Origin: Bacillota bacterium
GTDB lineage: Bacteria > Bacillota > Clostridia > Acetivibrionales > DSM-1351
Length of the DNA: 64,000 bases
Assembly (NCBI GenBank): GCA_023415305.1
Contig: JAEZKZ010000088.1
Coordinates: 28,900 to 92,899 of the forward strand
Direction: 5' to 3'
A program made the position numbers and the translations under genes. This document shows, piece by piece, positions 34,156 to 43,139 of the stretch. The notes under the pieces were generated by a model. The model did not search any database. It was given only the letters and a program-made list of their open reading frames with translations, and had not been told where the DNA came from. Position 1 is the first letter of the stretch. The number at the start of each line of letters is the position of its first letter.

Positions 34156-35541
34156 ATAGTTAAAACCTTCAGAAAAATTGCTTACTTTCTTATTTTTACC
34201 ATCTGCTTGGTTAATTTACTTACAGTTTCAACATTTGGAGCAAATACTAAAATTGTTTCTGTAAAGAACCTTAGTGTTACACTAAAACTTAATGAAAAGT
34301 ATACTTTACCAAATACTGTTACAGCAACAATAAGTGATAAATCAACAAAGAGTGTAACGGTTACTTGGGATGTTAATGTTTTGGACACTAGTAAAATTGG
34401 CGACTACACCATTAAGGGAACAGTTAAAGGATATATTCCTAAAGTATTACTTGAGGTCAAAAAAATAGATCCCAAAATCACAGATACGAAAAGTAAAGAT
34501 ACAAAAAATACTGAAATTTCTGAAATTAAAGTCGAGATTAACAAAGATAAATGGACCTTAAGAAGTGAATTGACAAGTACTAATCCGACAAAAACTTCTA
34601 AAGCGGAATACTATGGATACTCAAAAATTACATTAATTGAGAATAATAACAACTTCAAAAAGGCTGTAACTATAGGTAATAATATTATTTGTATTCATAA
34701 TGATGGTAAGGTTATTGAGTATGATTCCATCAAAGATACTTGGAATGACAAGTATCAAATAGCTGAACTTAAAAATTCAGATGGTGATTTTTATTTAGTA
34801 TCAATTAATAATATAATTTATATTGTGGGCGTTAATTTTAGTGACATTCTGGCTTATGATCCACTAACCAATAAATGTTCCTTTGAAACAAAACTACCGA
34901 CCAAAAGGAGAGTGGGGGGAGTAGTTGCCGCTAACGGAAAAATATACATACTTGGTGGATTTGATTTGACCATAGGTAGTACAATTGGAAAGCTTGACGA
35001 ATATGATCCAGTTACAGATAAATGGGCAAATAAAGCTGATATGATTGGTCGAGGTGCAAATAGTGTACCTGTTGCTTACTTAGATGACCATATTTATACT
35101 TTGAGTTATTCATATGAGAAAATTACTCTTGGAGTATATGATATAAAAAAGGACAGCTGGTCTGATAAAACTCCTACCGGTAATTCATTATGGTATTCAA
35201 GATATCTTGAAGCAACTAATGGTAAATTGTATGTGATAGTTTCAGATAAAAAAGATTACTGGAATACTCTTGTTCAGGAATATGATCCAAAAACAAATAT
35301 ATGTAAATGGAGAACAGGCTCTACAACAGAAAGGGAGCAATTTGCAAGTGTTGTACTTAACGGAGAAATATACTTAATCGGAGGGATTAAATATAAACCT
35401 GAACCGGAACCGAATCCTAAAGATTTTAAAAAGTTAACATTTGAAGAGATGATAAAATATAATGAAGAACTTCGAGCTAAACGCGAAGCTAATAAAGAAT
35501 ACATAAAGACAGTGGAAAAATACACTCCACATAAGGATTAG
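34156..35541 (+). CDS. Secreted Big_4/kelch-repeat protein with a non-standard start
   Basis: The frame encodes a signal peptide (VKTFRKIAYFLIFTICLVNL, cleavage near FGA-NTK). A bacterial Ig-like (Big_4) domain follows at about residues 35-100: KYTLPNTVTATISDKSTKSV and GDYTIKGTVKG. A beta-propeller of about five kelch motifs covers about 150-430 (NGKIYILGGF, YDPVTDKWANKADM). It should be exported and bind a surface or carbohydrate ligand. The codon placed correctly after AAGGAG (34140-34145) is ATA at 34156, not ATG. The next usual start, TTG at 34207, would destroy the signal peptide. Either ATA is used weakly or the start has been lost by mutation. A terminator follows at 35576. Confidence 0.7.
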   Translation: MVKTFRKIAYFLIFTICLVNLLTVSTFGANTKIVSVKNLSVTLKLNEKYTLPNTVTATISDKSTKSVTVTWDVNVLDTSKIGDYTIKGTVKGYIPKVLLEVKKIDPKITDTKSKDTKNTEISEIKVEINKDKWTLRSELTSTNPTKTSKAEYYGYSKITLIENNNNFKKAVTIGNNIICIHNDGKVIEYDSIKDTWNDKYQIAELKNSDGDFYLVSINNIIYIVGVNFSDILAYDPLTNKCSFETKLPTKRRVGGVVAANGKIYILGGFDLTIGSTIGKLDEYDPVTDKWANKADMIGRGANSVPVAYLDDHIYTLSYSYEKITLGVYDIKKDSWSDKTPTGNSLWYSRYLEATNGKLYVIVSDKKDYWNTLVQEYDPKTNICKWRTGSTTEREQFASVVLNGEIYLIGGIKYKPEPEPNPKDFKKLTFEEMIKYNEELRAKREANKEYIKTVEKYTPHKD

Positions 35542-35575
35542 TATTTGCTACTTTGATTTATTATGAAAAGTTGAT

Positions 35576-35613
35576 AAAAAGATCGGTGAATATACTTGTC
35601 ACCCATCTTTTTA
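35576..35613 (+). terminator. Terminator of the kelch gene
   Basis: AAAAAGATCGGTGA pairs with TCACCCATCTTTTT with one mismatch, a 9-nt loop and a T run. The rest of the 327-nt gap holds only promoter copy 2. Confidence 0.85.
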
Positions 35614-35700
35614 TTCTTTCTTATTAATTCTAATAGATTATTAACATAATTGTCTTCTATAATGATATATAGAATAATATGGTGTTAATTATTAAAATCT

Positions 35701-35729
35701 GGAAGGAATATCAAATAAACTGTCGAATT
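35701..35729 (+). promoter_or_regulatory. GGAAGG-N15-GTCGAA promoter-like motif, copy 2
   Basis: GGAAGGAATAT (35701-35711) and TGTCGAATT (35721-35729), with the same 21-nt register as copy 1. It lies about 140 nt upstream of the Zn ribbon-TerB-AAA gene, leaving a long leader. Confidence 0.55.
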
Positions 35730-35868
35730 AGTTAATGTTGTTTTATAAGATTTGGATTAAGGTTATAATTGGGAATTAGTAATTAAAGTAAATTACAGAA
35801 TATAAGGAACAATGCCGAGCGCGCAATGATTTCTGGAAATTTAATGATAACAAAGGAGATGTATTGTA

Positions 35869-37722
35869 ATGTTAAACTTTATAAAAAAAAGAATTTTTGG
35901 AGATAATCCGTCGGCTTCATCAGGCAACCCTGTATTTGAATGCAAACTTTGCCAAAAAACCTTTACTATATTCGAAAAGGCTTCTGATGAATATCCCATC
36001 TGCAATGAATGTTTTTTACAACTAGGTGATTACATTGATTCATTTAAAGAAAAAATTGCAGATTTTCAGGAAAAAGCGAATAAAGCTGGCCATGATGGAA
36101 ACTATGGTGAGCAGTTAATTTATTTGAAAAGCTTGCTGAAATGTCTTAATGAATATAAGGAAACCTACTATGATAAAGGGGTTGATGTGATTGAACAGGA
36201 TATCAACCTACTGATCCAAGAGGTTCAGGAAGTCTGTGATGAGTGTGAAAAAGAATGTGCGGATATAAAACAGTACAATAAAGTTTTGAAAACCGATGAT
36301 ATACCCTTTACAAATGAAGAATGGCTTGTTCTTCAAGTAGATCAGGATCAAGCGCTAAGTGATGTTATCAGTCTGTGTAACACAATAGACGAATCAGGAT
36401 ATGGTTTTCGATATGGTAGATCCTTGGAAACGGAGCTCCTTCAAACCTTACTGAATCTCCTAATCCATTTAGCCCTTATAGATGGAGATATAGATGAAAC
36501 AGAAAAACAGATTATAACTGAGTATTTACATATTGACAACATTGACCGCAATATTAAAGATGCTAAAGAAAGCATTAGAAAAAATGATCTGTTACCTCTT
36601 GAGATTCCTCCATGTATGGATATTTTTATAAGTGTTGACCAAAGGTTGATAAGTTCTGGTAAAAATGGCAATACGGCTGTTTCTGCATTGATTCTGATAA
36701 AGCAATTGTGTATAAACTTCTTGAAAAGAAGCTGTATTGACATAATTCCCGGAAAGACGGAAGGCTTGTATCTGTATCTACAGAACATCAATAATTACTT
36801 GGAAAGAAATGGTTTAGATTCGGTCAATCTGGATGAATTTTGTGAAGAGGACACTAAAGCGGATGATACAACCAATAATGCAAAATCTCAAAATTCTGAG
36901 GAGAGTCTTGAAACTCTGATGTTGGAATTGAATGGGTTAATCGGACTCAATCGAGTAAAAAACGATCTAAATAGCTTGATTAATTTGCTTAAAGTACAAA
37001 AACTACGTGAAATGCGGGGTTTTAGCAGCATACCGATGTCTTTGCACTTGGTGTTTTCGGGTAACCCAGGGACGGGTAAAACAACTGTGGCGAGGCTTCT
37101 GGCTAAAATATACAAGCATTTAGGTGTTATTTCGACTGGACAACTTGTAGAAACTGACAGGTCGGGACTGGTTGCTGGTTATGTTGGGCAGACTGCTATA
37201 AAAACGCAAGAAGTCATTAGCCAAGCCAAGGGTGGAGTATTATTTATTGATGAGGCTTATTCGTTGACAGAAAACCGGGGAGGAGAAGATTTTGGAAAAG
37301 AATCCATTGACACACTTGTAAAAGCTATGGAAGATGGGCGTGCAGATTTGGTAGTAATCGTAGCAGGATATCCGAAGCAAATGGGAAATTTCATTCAATC
37401 CAATCCGGGACTGCAGTCTAGGTTTAATAAGTTTATTATGTTTGATGATTACAATGAGGAAGAACTTGTGTTGATATTAAAATCATTATGTACGAAGGCA
37501 GGTTTGAAATTATCCAATCAGGCCGAGCAACAAGCATATTCATATTTTAAAGAAAGATGTGGTTTACAGTTGACTAGTTTTGCAAATGGCAGAGATGTAA
37601 GAAATTTCTTTGAAAAGGCTCTTGTTAATCAAGCTAACAGATTAGCCATAATTGAAAACGTGGGTGATGACATATTATTTACAATAGAATATGAAGATGT
37701 AGAACAAATAGCATTAGATTAG
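35869..37722 (+). CDS. Zn ribbon-TerB-CbxX-type AAA+ protein
   Basis: A 617-residue cytoplasmic protein. Residues about 22-50 hold two CxxC pairs (CKLCQKTF, CNECF), a zinc ribbon. A Glu/Lys-rich coiled region follows to about 150. A TerB-like helical domain covers about 180-300 (LIHLALIDGDIDETEKQII). A CbxX/SpoVK-type AAA+ domain covers about 345-600: GLIGLNRVKNDL, Walker A SGNPGTGKTTVARLL (about 398), Walker B GGVLFIDEAYSL (about 457), AGYPKQM and sensor 1 nearby. CbxX ATPases remodel protein assemblies such as Rubisco filaments and ESX substrates. TerB domains are common in tellurite/phage-stress and membrane-linked systems. The target is unknown. AAAGGAGAT precedes the ATG. Confidence 0.85.
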   Translation: MLNFIKKRIFGDNPSASSGNPVFECKLCQKTFTIFEKASDEYPICNECFLQLGDYIDSFKEKIADFQEKANKAGHDGNYGEQLIYLKSLLKCLNEYKETYYDKGVDVIEQDINLLIQEVQEVCDECEKECADIKQYNKVLKTDDIPFTNEEWLVLQVDQDQALSDVISLCNTIDESGYGFRYGRSLETELLQTLLNLLIHLALIDGDIDETEKQIITEYLHIDNIDRNIKDAKESIRKNDLLPLEIPPCMDIFISVDQRLISSGKNGNTAVSALILIKQLCINFLKRSCIDIIPGKTEGLYLYLQNINNYLERNGLDSVNLDEFCEEDTKADDTTNNAKSQNSEESLETLMLELNGLIGLNRVKNDLNSLINLLKVQKLREMRGFSSIPMSLHLVFSGNPGTGKTTVARLLAKIYKHLGVISTGQLVETDRSGLVAGYVGQTAIKTQEVISQAKGGVLFIDEAYSLTENRGGEDFGKESIDTLVKAMEDGRADLVVIVAGYPKQMGNFIQSNPGLQSRFNKFIMFDDYNEEELVLILKSLCTKAGLKLSNQAEQQAYSYFKERCGLQLTSFANGRDVRNFFEKALVNQANRLAIIENVGDDILFTIEYEDVEQIALD

Positions 37723-38003
37723 AGATAAAGTGAAAAGGCTACTGAATACTGCTTTAAAAGTTTCACTGAAGATAATATTGTTACGAAGAAAGCTCTCACC
37801 GACTTACGTTTGTACCAGACCGTACTTTGAAAGTGCTAACATTATCGTCTGAAGGATTTCTATAACAATATTAACCAAATTGTAACCTAATTTTCTAAAA
37901 CAAATTATATAATGGGTTTGAGACTTTAGAATAATTCTCGATTACATACTTTTTAATAAGGTTAATCAATGGAATTAACACTTAGCAGAGATGAGGTTGA
38001 ATT
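37723..38003. other. Intergenic region with a long-range inverted repeat
   Basis: This 281-nt gap has no gene with a start. AATATTGTTA (37774-37783) is repeated in inverse at TAACAATATT (37863-37872), and GTAC-N6-GTAC lies between them, so a branched RNA is conceivable. A 32-codon open stretch ending KKALTDLRLYQTVL-stop has no start. Confidence 0.3.
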
Positions 38004-40220
38004 TTGAGGTTTAATTTAATGTACAAATGTATATTTCTAATTTTACTGATTATTTTATTAACAAGCTGTAGTACAGCGCAAAATTATATTTCAGTAAGTT
38101 CACCTGCCAGTGTAGTATCGACTTCTGTGGCTAAGCCTCATTCCTCAAGAGAAACGACTCAGTCACAATATCCAAAACTCTTAACATCGGCATCAACTAA
38201 AACAATAGACTATGCATTACAATCTGAAGGGATATTTTGTATTTATTCTAATCAAAAATATGGATTTATGACTGAAAGCGGACAAGAGATAACTTCTTTC
38301 GATTATGATTTCGCTTATCCATTCAGCGAAGGATTGGCATGTGTTTGTCGTAATGGTAAGTATGGATTCATAAACACGAAAGGTGAGCTGGTGCTTCCGC
38401 TTATTTATGATAAAGCGAGTTCCTTTAGTGAAGGTTTGGCTTATTTTGAAATTGGCGATGAATATGGATTTATGAACAAAAGCGGAGATAAGGATTTTTT
38501 ATTGAATTGTGACAGTGTAAGTTCATTTAAAGAGGGACTTGCGTATATTTCCTCTGACGGAAAATACGGATATATTGATAAATCGGGGAATGTAGTAATT
38601 AAGCCTTTATATGATGATGTGGGATATTTTCATAATGGACTTGCAAAGGTTCGGATAAGTAGTAGAATCGGTGTAATAGACAAAATCGGCAAAGAAATTA
38701 TTCAACCTATTTATGATGATGTAAGCATTACTGATAATTATACAATTACAGAGTTAAATAATAAATATGGTTGTATTAACAGCAAAGGGATGGTTATTTT
38801 ACCACCGAAATATGACGCTATCTCTATTGAAGAAAACAATATGATTCTATTTACGACCAACGAAAAATGGGGTCTTTCTGATGCGAACGGAAATATAGTT
38901 TTGAATCCAATATATGATTATGTTGAACTGATTCCAGAAAACAATTCTGCTGTGATAGCGCAAAATGAAAAATGGGGAATTGTTGATTTTAACAGAATAC
39001 TTCGAGTGCCTTTAAAATATGATAGGATATTCTATAACAGCCAAAACGGAGAAAAACTGATTAGAGTTACGTTAAATAATAAAACCGGCTTTTTAAATTT
39101 ATCAGATTATACAGAGAGGATTCCCCTGATTTATGACCATGCAGATGACTTTCGTTATGGACTTGCAGCAGTTGAATTAGGGGGAAAACATGGAGTAATA
39201 GATAAAAAGGGAAATATCGTATTACCTTTCGAATATGATAATACCGATATTTTTGATAATGGCATGATATCTCTTGAACAAGACAATAAGTATGGCTTGG
39301 CTGCCCAAGATGGCAAAGTTATATCAAAAAATCAATATGACAGCATTGTGCTAAATGGCAGTTGTTTTATCGTTAAAAAAGATAATACTTATGGTGTTTT
39401 AGACTTAAATGGTAACATGGTAATTCCTCCAACCTTCGATTATATTTCAGATTATTACAATGATGTATATAACTCCCGAAATAGCTATATAACGACAAAA
39501 TACGGTAGTAGCAGTGTTAATAATAGCATTTTAATCACGGATAAAGATCAGAATATTGATCTATCAAGTTTAATATTAATAAATCAAATTACTCCCAAAA
39601 TAAAGTTGTTTAGCGATTATACAAAAAACGGTCATATAGATGTATATCGTACAGAAATCGATGCCCCAGCGAATAATTGTACAAAAAATTTCAAATTGTA
39701 TGATGTAGATGATAGCGGGAAACCAATCTTATATTTTTATGCTGAACCGTTTATCAGAGCCAATTTTCAGCAATCTTATAGCGGAATTTTTTCTATAGAG
39801 AATAATAAAGTAAAAGAATTGTTAACAGGATATGAGTGCGGTGGTTCTTCAGGTGGTGACTATGTATGTCTCTATAAGGATATCAAGAACTCTAAAGTTG
39901 TTATAGGGACTTTTAACCATGCAGGAGGTTTTGGAGGGCATGCCACAGGAGGTACTTTTTATGAATTCAAAAGCGGCAAAGCCTATAATATCGCCTCTTG
40001 TATGCAAATAAGCCAAACGGTTGCAAATTATGAAGAAAAATATTTGCTTAATAATGCTAATTTATTCTATGATGATCAGGGAGTTCCATTCACAAAAGGT
40101 ACAATCAAAAATGCAGATTATGTTACAGAATACTTAATCAATGACAAGAGAGTGACTGTAGATGAGTATGATAATATTTCAAAAAGATTTATATCCATTC
40201 CTTTGGATTTTGAGTTTTAG
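38004..40220 (+). CDS. WG-repeat lipoprotein
   Basis: A 738-residue lipoprotein. The signal segment (YKCIFLILLIILLTSC) ends in a lipobox with Cys about 23. About 12 WG-type repeats (KYGFINTKGELVLPLIYDKA and variants such as KWGLSDANG, KHGVIDKKG) cover residues about 80-480. The last 230 residues are a separate non-repeat domain (ECGGSSGGDYVCLYKD). WG-repeat proteins are common outer-surface proteins of unknown role. Either TTG 38004 (after GAGGT) or ATG 38019 (after TTGAGGT) could start it. It probably sits on the outer face of the membrane. Confidence 0.82.
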   Translation: MRFNLMYKCIFLILLIILLTSCSTAQNYISVSSPASVVSTSVAKPHSSRETTQSQYPKLLTSASTKTIDYALQSEGIFCIYSNQKYGFMTESGQEITSFDYDFAYPFSEGLACVCRNGKYGFINTKGELVLPLIYDKASSFSEGLAYFEIGDEYGFMNKSGDKDFLLNCDSVSSFKEGLAYISSDGKYGYIDKSGNVVIKPLYDDVGYFHNGLAKVRISSRIGVIDKIGKEIIQPIYDDVSITDNYTITELNNKYGCINSKGMVILPPKYDAISIEENNMILFTTNEKWGLSDANGNIVLNPIYDYVELIPENNSAVIAQNEKWGIVDFNRILRVPLKYDRIFYNSQNGEKLIRVTLNNKTGFLNLSDYTERIPLIYDHADDFRYGLAAVELGGKHGVIDKKGNIVLPFEYDNTDIFDNGMISLEQDNKYGLAAQDGKVISKNQYDSIVLNGSCFIVKKDNTYGVLDLNGNMVIPPTFDYISDYYNDVYNSRNSYITTKYGSSSVNNSILITDKDQNIDLSSLILINQITPKIKLFSDYTKNGHIDVYRTEIDAPANNCTKNFKLYDVDDSGKPILYFYAEPFIRANFQQSYSGIFSIENNKVKELLTGYECGGSSGGDYVCLYKDIKNSKVVIGTFNHAGGFGGHATGGTFYEFKSGKAYNIASCMQISQTVANYEEKYLLNNANLFYDDQGVPFTKGTIKNADYVTEYLINDKRVTVDEYDNISKRFISIPLDFEF

Positions 40221-40358
40221 TTGTATCTGTTAACACTCTCTTGATTGAATTACACGTAACAAGCTATGGCAAAGAAAAGTCTTAATGATAAATTCCATGC
40301 TTCACGGCAATACTCTAATTAACAAAGTCTTAAAAAGTATTGAAAGGGGATAGATAAA

Positions 40359-41198
40359 ATGGCTGTATCAAAGGAATATAAATCTGATATTGAATTAATC
40401 CTGTCAAAACGTCATGACAACGGTTGGGATTATTGGACAACTCCTGATAAGCGTTTATTTAAAGGAAATCCATTTACTACTCTTGATTGCGCCTATATGT
40501 TAAAAGAATTAGGTATGGATGATACCGAACCTGTTTTGATGGAGACTGCTGACCTAATCCTTAATTCATGGCGTCAGGACGGACGATTCAAGCTATCTCC
40601 GCAAGGTGCTATTTATCCTTGTCATACTGTTCATGCCGCAAGGACTCTTTGCCATTTAGGGTATGCCTCTGACAGCAGGCTTAAGAAAACCTTTGAGCAT
40701 CTTTTGGAAATTCAACACAGTGACGGGGGCTGGCGTTGTAATAAATTCAGTTTTGGGCGAGGACCTGAAACTGAATATTCAAATCCGGGTCCTACGTTGT
40801 TAGCTTTAGATGCTTTCAGATTTACAGATAATCTAAATACAAATAAAAATCTTGATAAAGCGGTAGAGTTCTTGCTAATGCATTGGGAAATCCGTAAGCC
40901 TCTAGGACCTTGTCACTATGGAATGGGCTCATTATTCATGCAAGTTGCGTATCCTCTTGCTGCTTACAACCTTTTCTTTTACGTTTATGTTTTGTCCTTC
41001 TTCGACATAGCAAAGAAAGACAGAAGGTTTCTGGAGGCAGTGGAGACTTTAGAATCAAAGTTACTTGACGGAAAGATAGTAGTAGAACGTCCAAATCAGA
41101 AATTAGCAGGCTTTAACTTTTGCAAAAAAGGGAAGGTAAGTGAGTTGGCCACTGAGCGTTATCATGAGATGTTAAAGAATCTCGGCAGAAACCATTAA
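40359..41198 (+). CDS. Prenyltransferase/squalene-cyclase-like alpha-toroid protein
   Basis: A 279-residue protein without signal peptide. The segment LLEIQHSDGGWRCNKFSFGRGPETEYSNPGPTLLALDAFR (about residues 119-160) has the QxxDGGW motif of the prenyltransferase/squalene oxidase repeat fold. The N-terminal NGWDYWTTPDKRLFKGNPFTT and the cysteine-containing TLCHLGYA look like weaker repeats. True cyclases are more than twice this size and carry a DxDD motif that is missing here. It may be a small binding or regulatory relative. AAAGGGGAT lies 9 nt before the ATG. Function unknown. Confidence 0.7.
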   Translation: MAVSKEYKSDIELILSKRHDNGWDYWTTPDKRLFKGNPFTTLDCAYMLKELGMDDTEPVLMETADLILNSWRQDGRFKLSPQGAIYPCHTVHAARTLCHLGYASDSRLKKTFEHLLEIQHSDGGWRCNKFSFGRGPETEYSNPGPTLLALDAFRFTDNLNTNKNLDKAVEFLLMHWEIRKPLGPCHYGMGSLFMQVAYPLAAYNLFFYVYVLSFFDIAKKDRRFLEAVETLESKLLDGKIVVERPNQKLAGFNFCKKGKVSELATERYHEMLKNLGRNH

Positions 41199-41253
41199 GA
41201 ACATTTAAAACTTATAATTTTAACCAAAACTTAATAGAATAAAGTTTATTTAT

Positions 41254-41283
41254 TGAAGGATTAATCGATAAACTGTCGAATAA
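41254..41283 (+). promoter_or_regulatory. GGAAGG-N15-GTCGAA promoter-like motif, copy 3
   Basis: TGAAGGATTAAT (41254-41265) and TGTCGAAT (41274-41281) keep the 21-nt register of copies 1 and 2. It lies about 50 nt upstream of the NlpC/P60 gene. The upstream block differs from the others by one base in GGAAGG. Confidence 0.5.
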
Positions 41284-41330
41284 TTTCAAAGGTGTTTACT
41301 AAACAAAAGACAAAATAGGGGATACATATA

Positions 41331-42596
41331 ATGCTGCCAAAATACATAAAAAAATTAGTAATTATAGCCTTGCTTTCAACATCATTAACAGTTCTATCTG
41401 CGGGGTTTGCCTATGCAGAAAAATACCGAGAGGTAACTGTTACTGCCGATATATTAAATCTTCGGGAATCACCAGATACTTCTTCAAAAATAATAGGCAA
41501 GCTGAAAAAGGGAAGTCAGCTGAAGGTACTGCAAAGCTCCGGAGAATGGTATAAAGTGTCAATAGACAGATTGACTGGATGGGTTTCTATTAAATACGTT
41601 ACCAGTGCAAATACAAGTAATGAACCAAAGTCAACTACAGATAAGAATACTGATAAGAACGTAAATACAAATGCAAATGCAAGTAATAATTCAAGTAAAA
41701 ATGAAAATACATCTACATCAAAAAATAACACAACAAATAAAATGACTGAAGCTGCCGCTGTTAAATACGGAAAAATTACAGGTAACAACGTAAATGTCAG
41801 GAAAGGCCCGGGCTTATCCTACAGTGTCATAAAACAGTTGAATAAAGGAGCATTGCTTGAAATTCTAGATAAAACAGAAAAATGGTATCAAGTAAAATTA
41901 TCGGATAATGTTCTTGGTTGGGTAAGCAGTTCGTACATATCGGAATGTAAAGAAACAATAGAAGAGACTAATGACAAAAACGATAATAAAAAGGAAAACC
42001 AATCTGCGAATACTTCTGTAAATGATTCTGGAAAAGATTCGGGAGAAGGCTCGGGAAAAGACCCGGGAAAAGTGGCCGACATTTCTCAAAGTATTTCCGC
42101 AGGTGAACAGGGAAGTCAAACAGGCTCTTCCGATACAAAAAATACTGATTATGAGACTCCAGCCTCCCAAACCTCAGAGGAAGGTACAGTAGTTATATCA
42201 CAATTAATTGATTTTGCTCAAAGTCTTGTTGGTGTAAAATATATGTATGGAGGCACATCACCTGAGACCGGCTTTGATTGTTCCGGGTTTACACAATATG
42301 TATTTGGCAGCTTTGGAATTAAGTTAGAGCGTGTAGCTGCTGATCAGGCAAAACAGGGTGTCGAGGTTAAGCAGGAGGAATTACTGCCTGGAGATCTTGT
42401 GTTTTCAGATACTGATGGGGGCAACAATAATATTAACCATGTTGGTATTTACATTGGTGACGGGAAATTCATTAGTGCCACCTCAGGTTCCAATTCGGCG
42501 AAAGTAACTGTAACAAGCTTAGAAAGCAGCTATTGGAAATCAACCTATATGACTGCACGAAGAATAGTCTTAAAGACACATTACGATACTATATAG
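41331..42596 (+). CDS. Secreted SH3b-SH3b-NlpC/P60 peptidoglycan hydrolase
   Basis: A 421-residue exported protein. A signal peptide ends near FAYA-EKY (about residue 29). Two bacterial SH3 domains lie at about 32-87 (VTADILNLRESPDTSSKIIG) and 145-203 (NNVNVRKGPGLSYSVIKQL), separated by an Asn/Thr/Lys-rich linker. A second low-complexity linker follows, then an NlpC/P60 domain (about 285-415) with catalytic Cys in GFDCSGFTQYVF and His in NHVGIYIGDGKFI. It cleaves peptide stems of peptidoglycan (D,L-endopeptidase type). Promoter motif copy 3 lies upstream. It is probably for wall turnover. Confidence 0.92.
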   Translation: MLPKYIKKLVIIALLSTSLTVLSAGFAYAEKYREVTVTADILNLRESPDTSSKIIGKLKKGSQLKVLQSSGEWYKVSIDRLTGWVSIKYVTSANTSNEPKSTTDKNTDKNVNTNANASNNSSKNENTSTSKNNTTNKMTEAAAVKYGKITGNNVNVRKGPGLSYSVIKQLNKGALLEILDKTEKWYQVKLSDNVLGWVSSSYISECKETIEETNDKNDNKKENQSANTSVNDSGKDSGEGSGKDPGKVADISQSISAGEQGSQTGSSDTKNTDYETPASQTSEEGTVVISQLIDFAQSLVGVKYMYGGTSPETGFDCSGFTQYVFGSFGIKLERVAADQAKQGVEVKQEELLPGDLVFSDTDGGNNNINHVGIYIGDGKFISATSGSNSAKVTVTSLESSYWKSTYMTARRIVLKTHYDTI

Positions 42597-42646
42597 TTTA
42601 AAGGGCTTATTATTTATATGAAATTCATTTTAAGAGGAGATTTATT

Positions 42647-43111
42647 ATGAGTTATACATTAACAGAAGAGAATTTAAAAAAATTACAGGAAGAATTAGAT
42701 TATAGAATGACTGTAAAGAGAGCAGAAATTGCCAGAGATAAATTAATTGCTGCCGAGCATGGCGACAGGTCAGAAAATGCAGAATACAAGGAAGCCTGCG
42801 AGAGATATCATGCAAACGATAATAGAATTCAGGAATTACTTACAATTATATCAACAGCAGTAATAATTGATCCTAACGTTCAGGACAAATCGGTATTGGG
42901 TATTAACAGTAAAGCCAGAATTAAATTTATCGACGATGGAGATGAGGATATTGTAACTTTAGTTACAACTATGGATATAGATACCGCAAAAATGCGTATT
43001 AGTATTGAGTCTGATCTTGGAAAGGCTTTAGCCGGTAAAAGGGCGGGAGATATTGTGGAAGTAAATGCTCCAAGCGGAAAGTATTCTGTAGAAATACTGG
43101 AGCTTCTCTAA
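42647..43111 (+). CDS. greA: GreA/GreB-family transcription elongation factor
   Basis: A 154-residue Gre factor. The N-terminal coiled-coil carries the acidic tip HGDRSENAEYKEA (about residues 38-50), which reaches the polymerase active site and stimulates RNA cleavage. The C-terminal FKBP-like domain contains SDLGKALAGKRAGDIVEV. AGGAG precedes ATG. The next gene follows after 28 nt. It may be the sole greA of this genome or a paralogue; this cannot be told from the window. Confidence 0.93.
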   Translation: MSYTLTEENLKKLQEELDYRMTVKRAEIARDKLIAAEHGDRSENAEYKEACERYHANDNRIQELLTIISTAVIIDPNVQDKSVLGINSKARIKFIDDGDEDIVTLVTTMDIDTAKMRISIESDLGKALAGKRAGDIVEVNAPSGKYSVEILELL

Positions 43112-43139
43112 CCCTTTTATAAAGGAGGCTTAAACGCAC

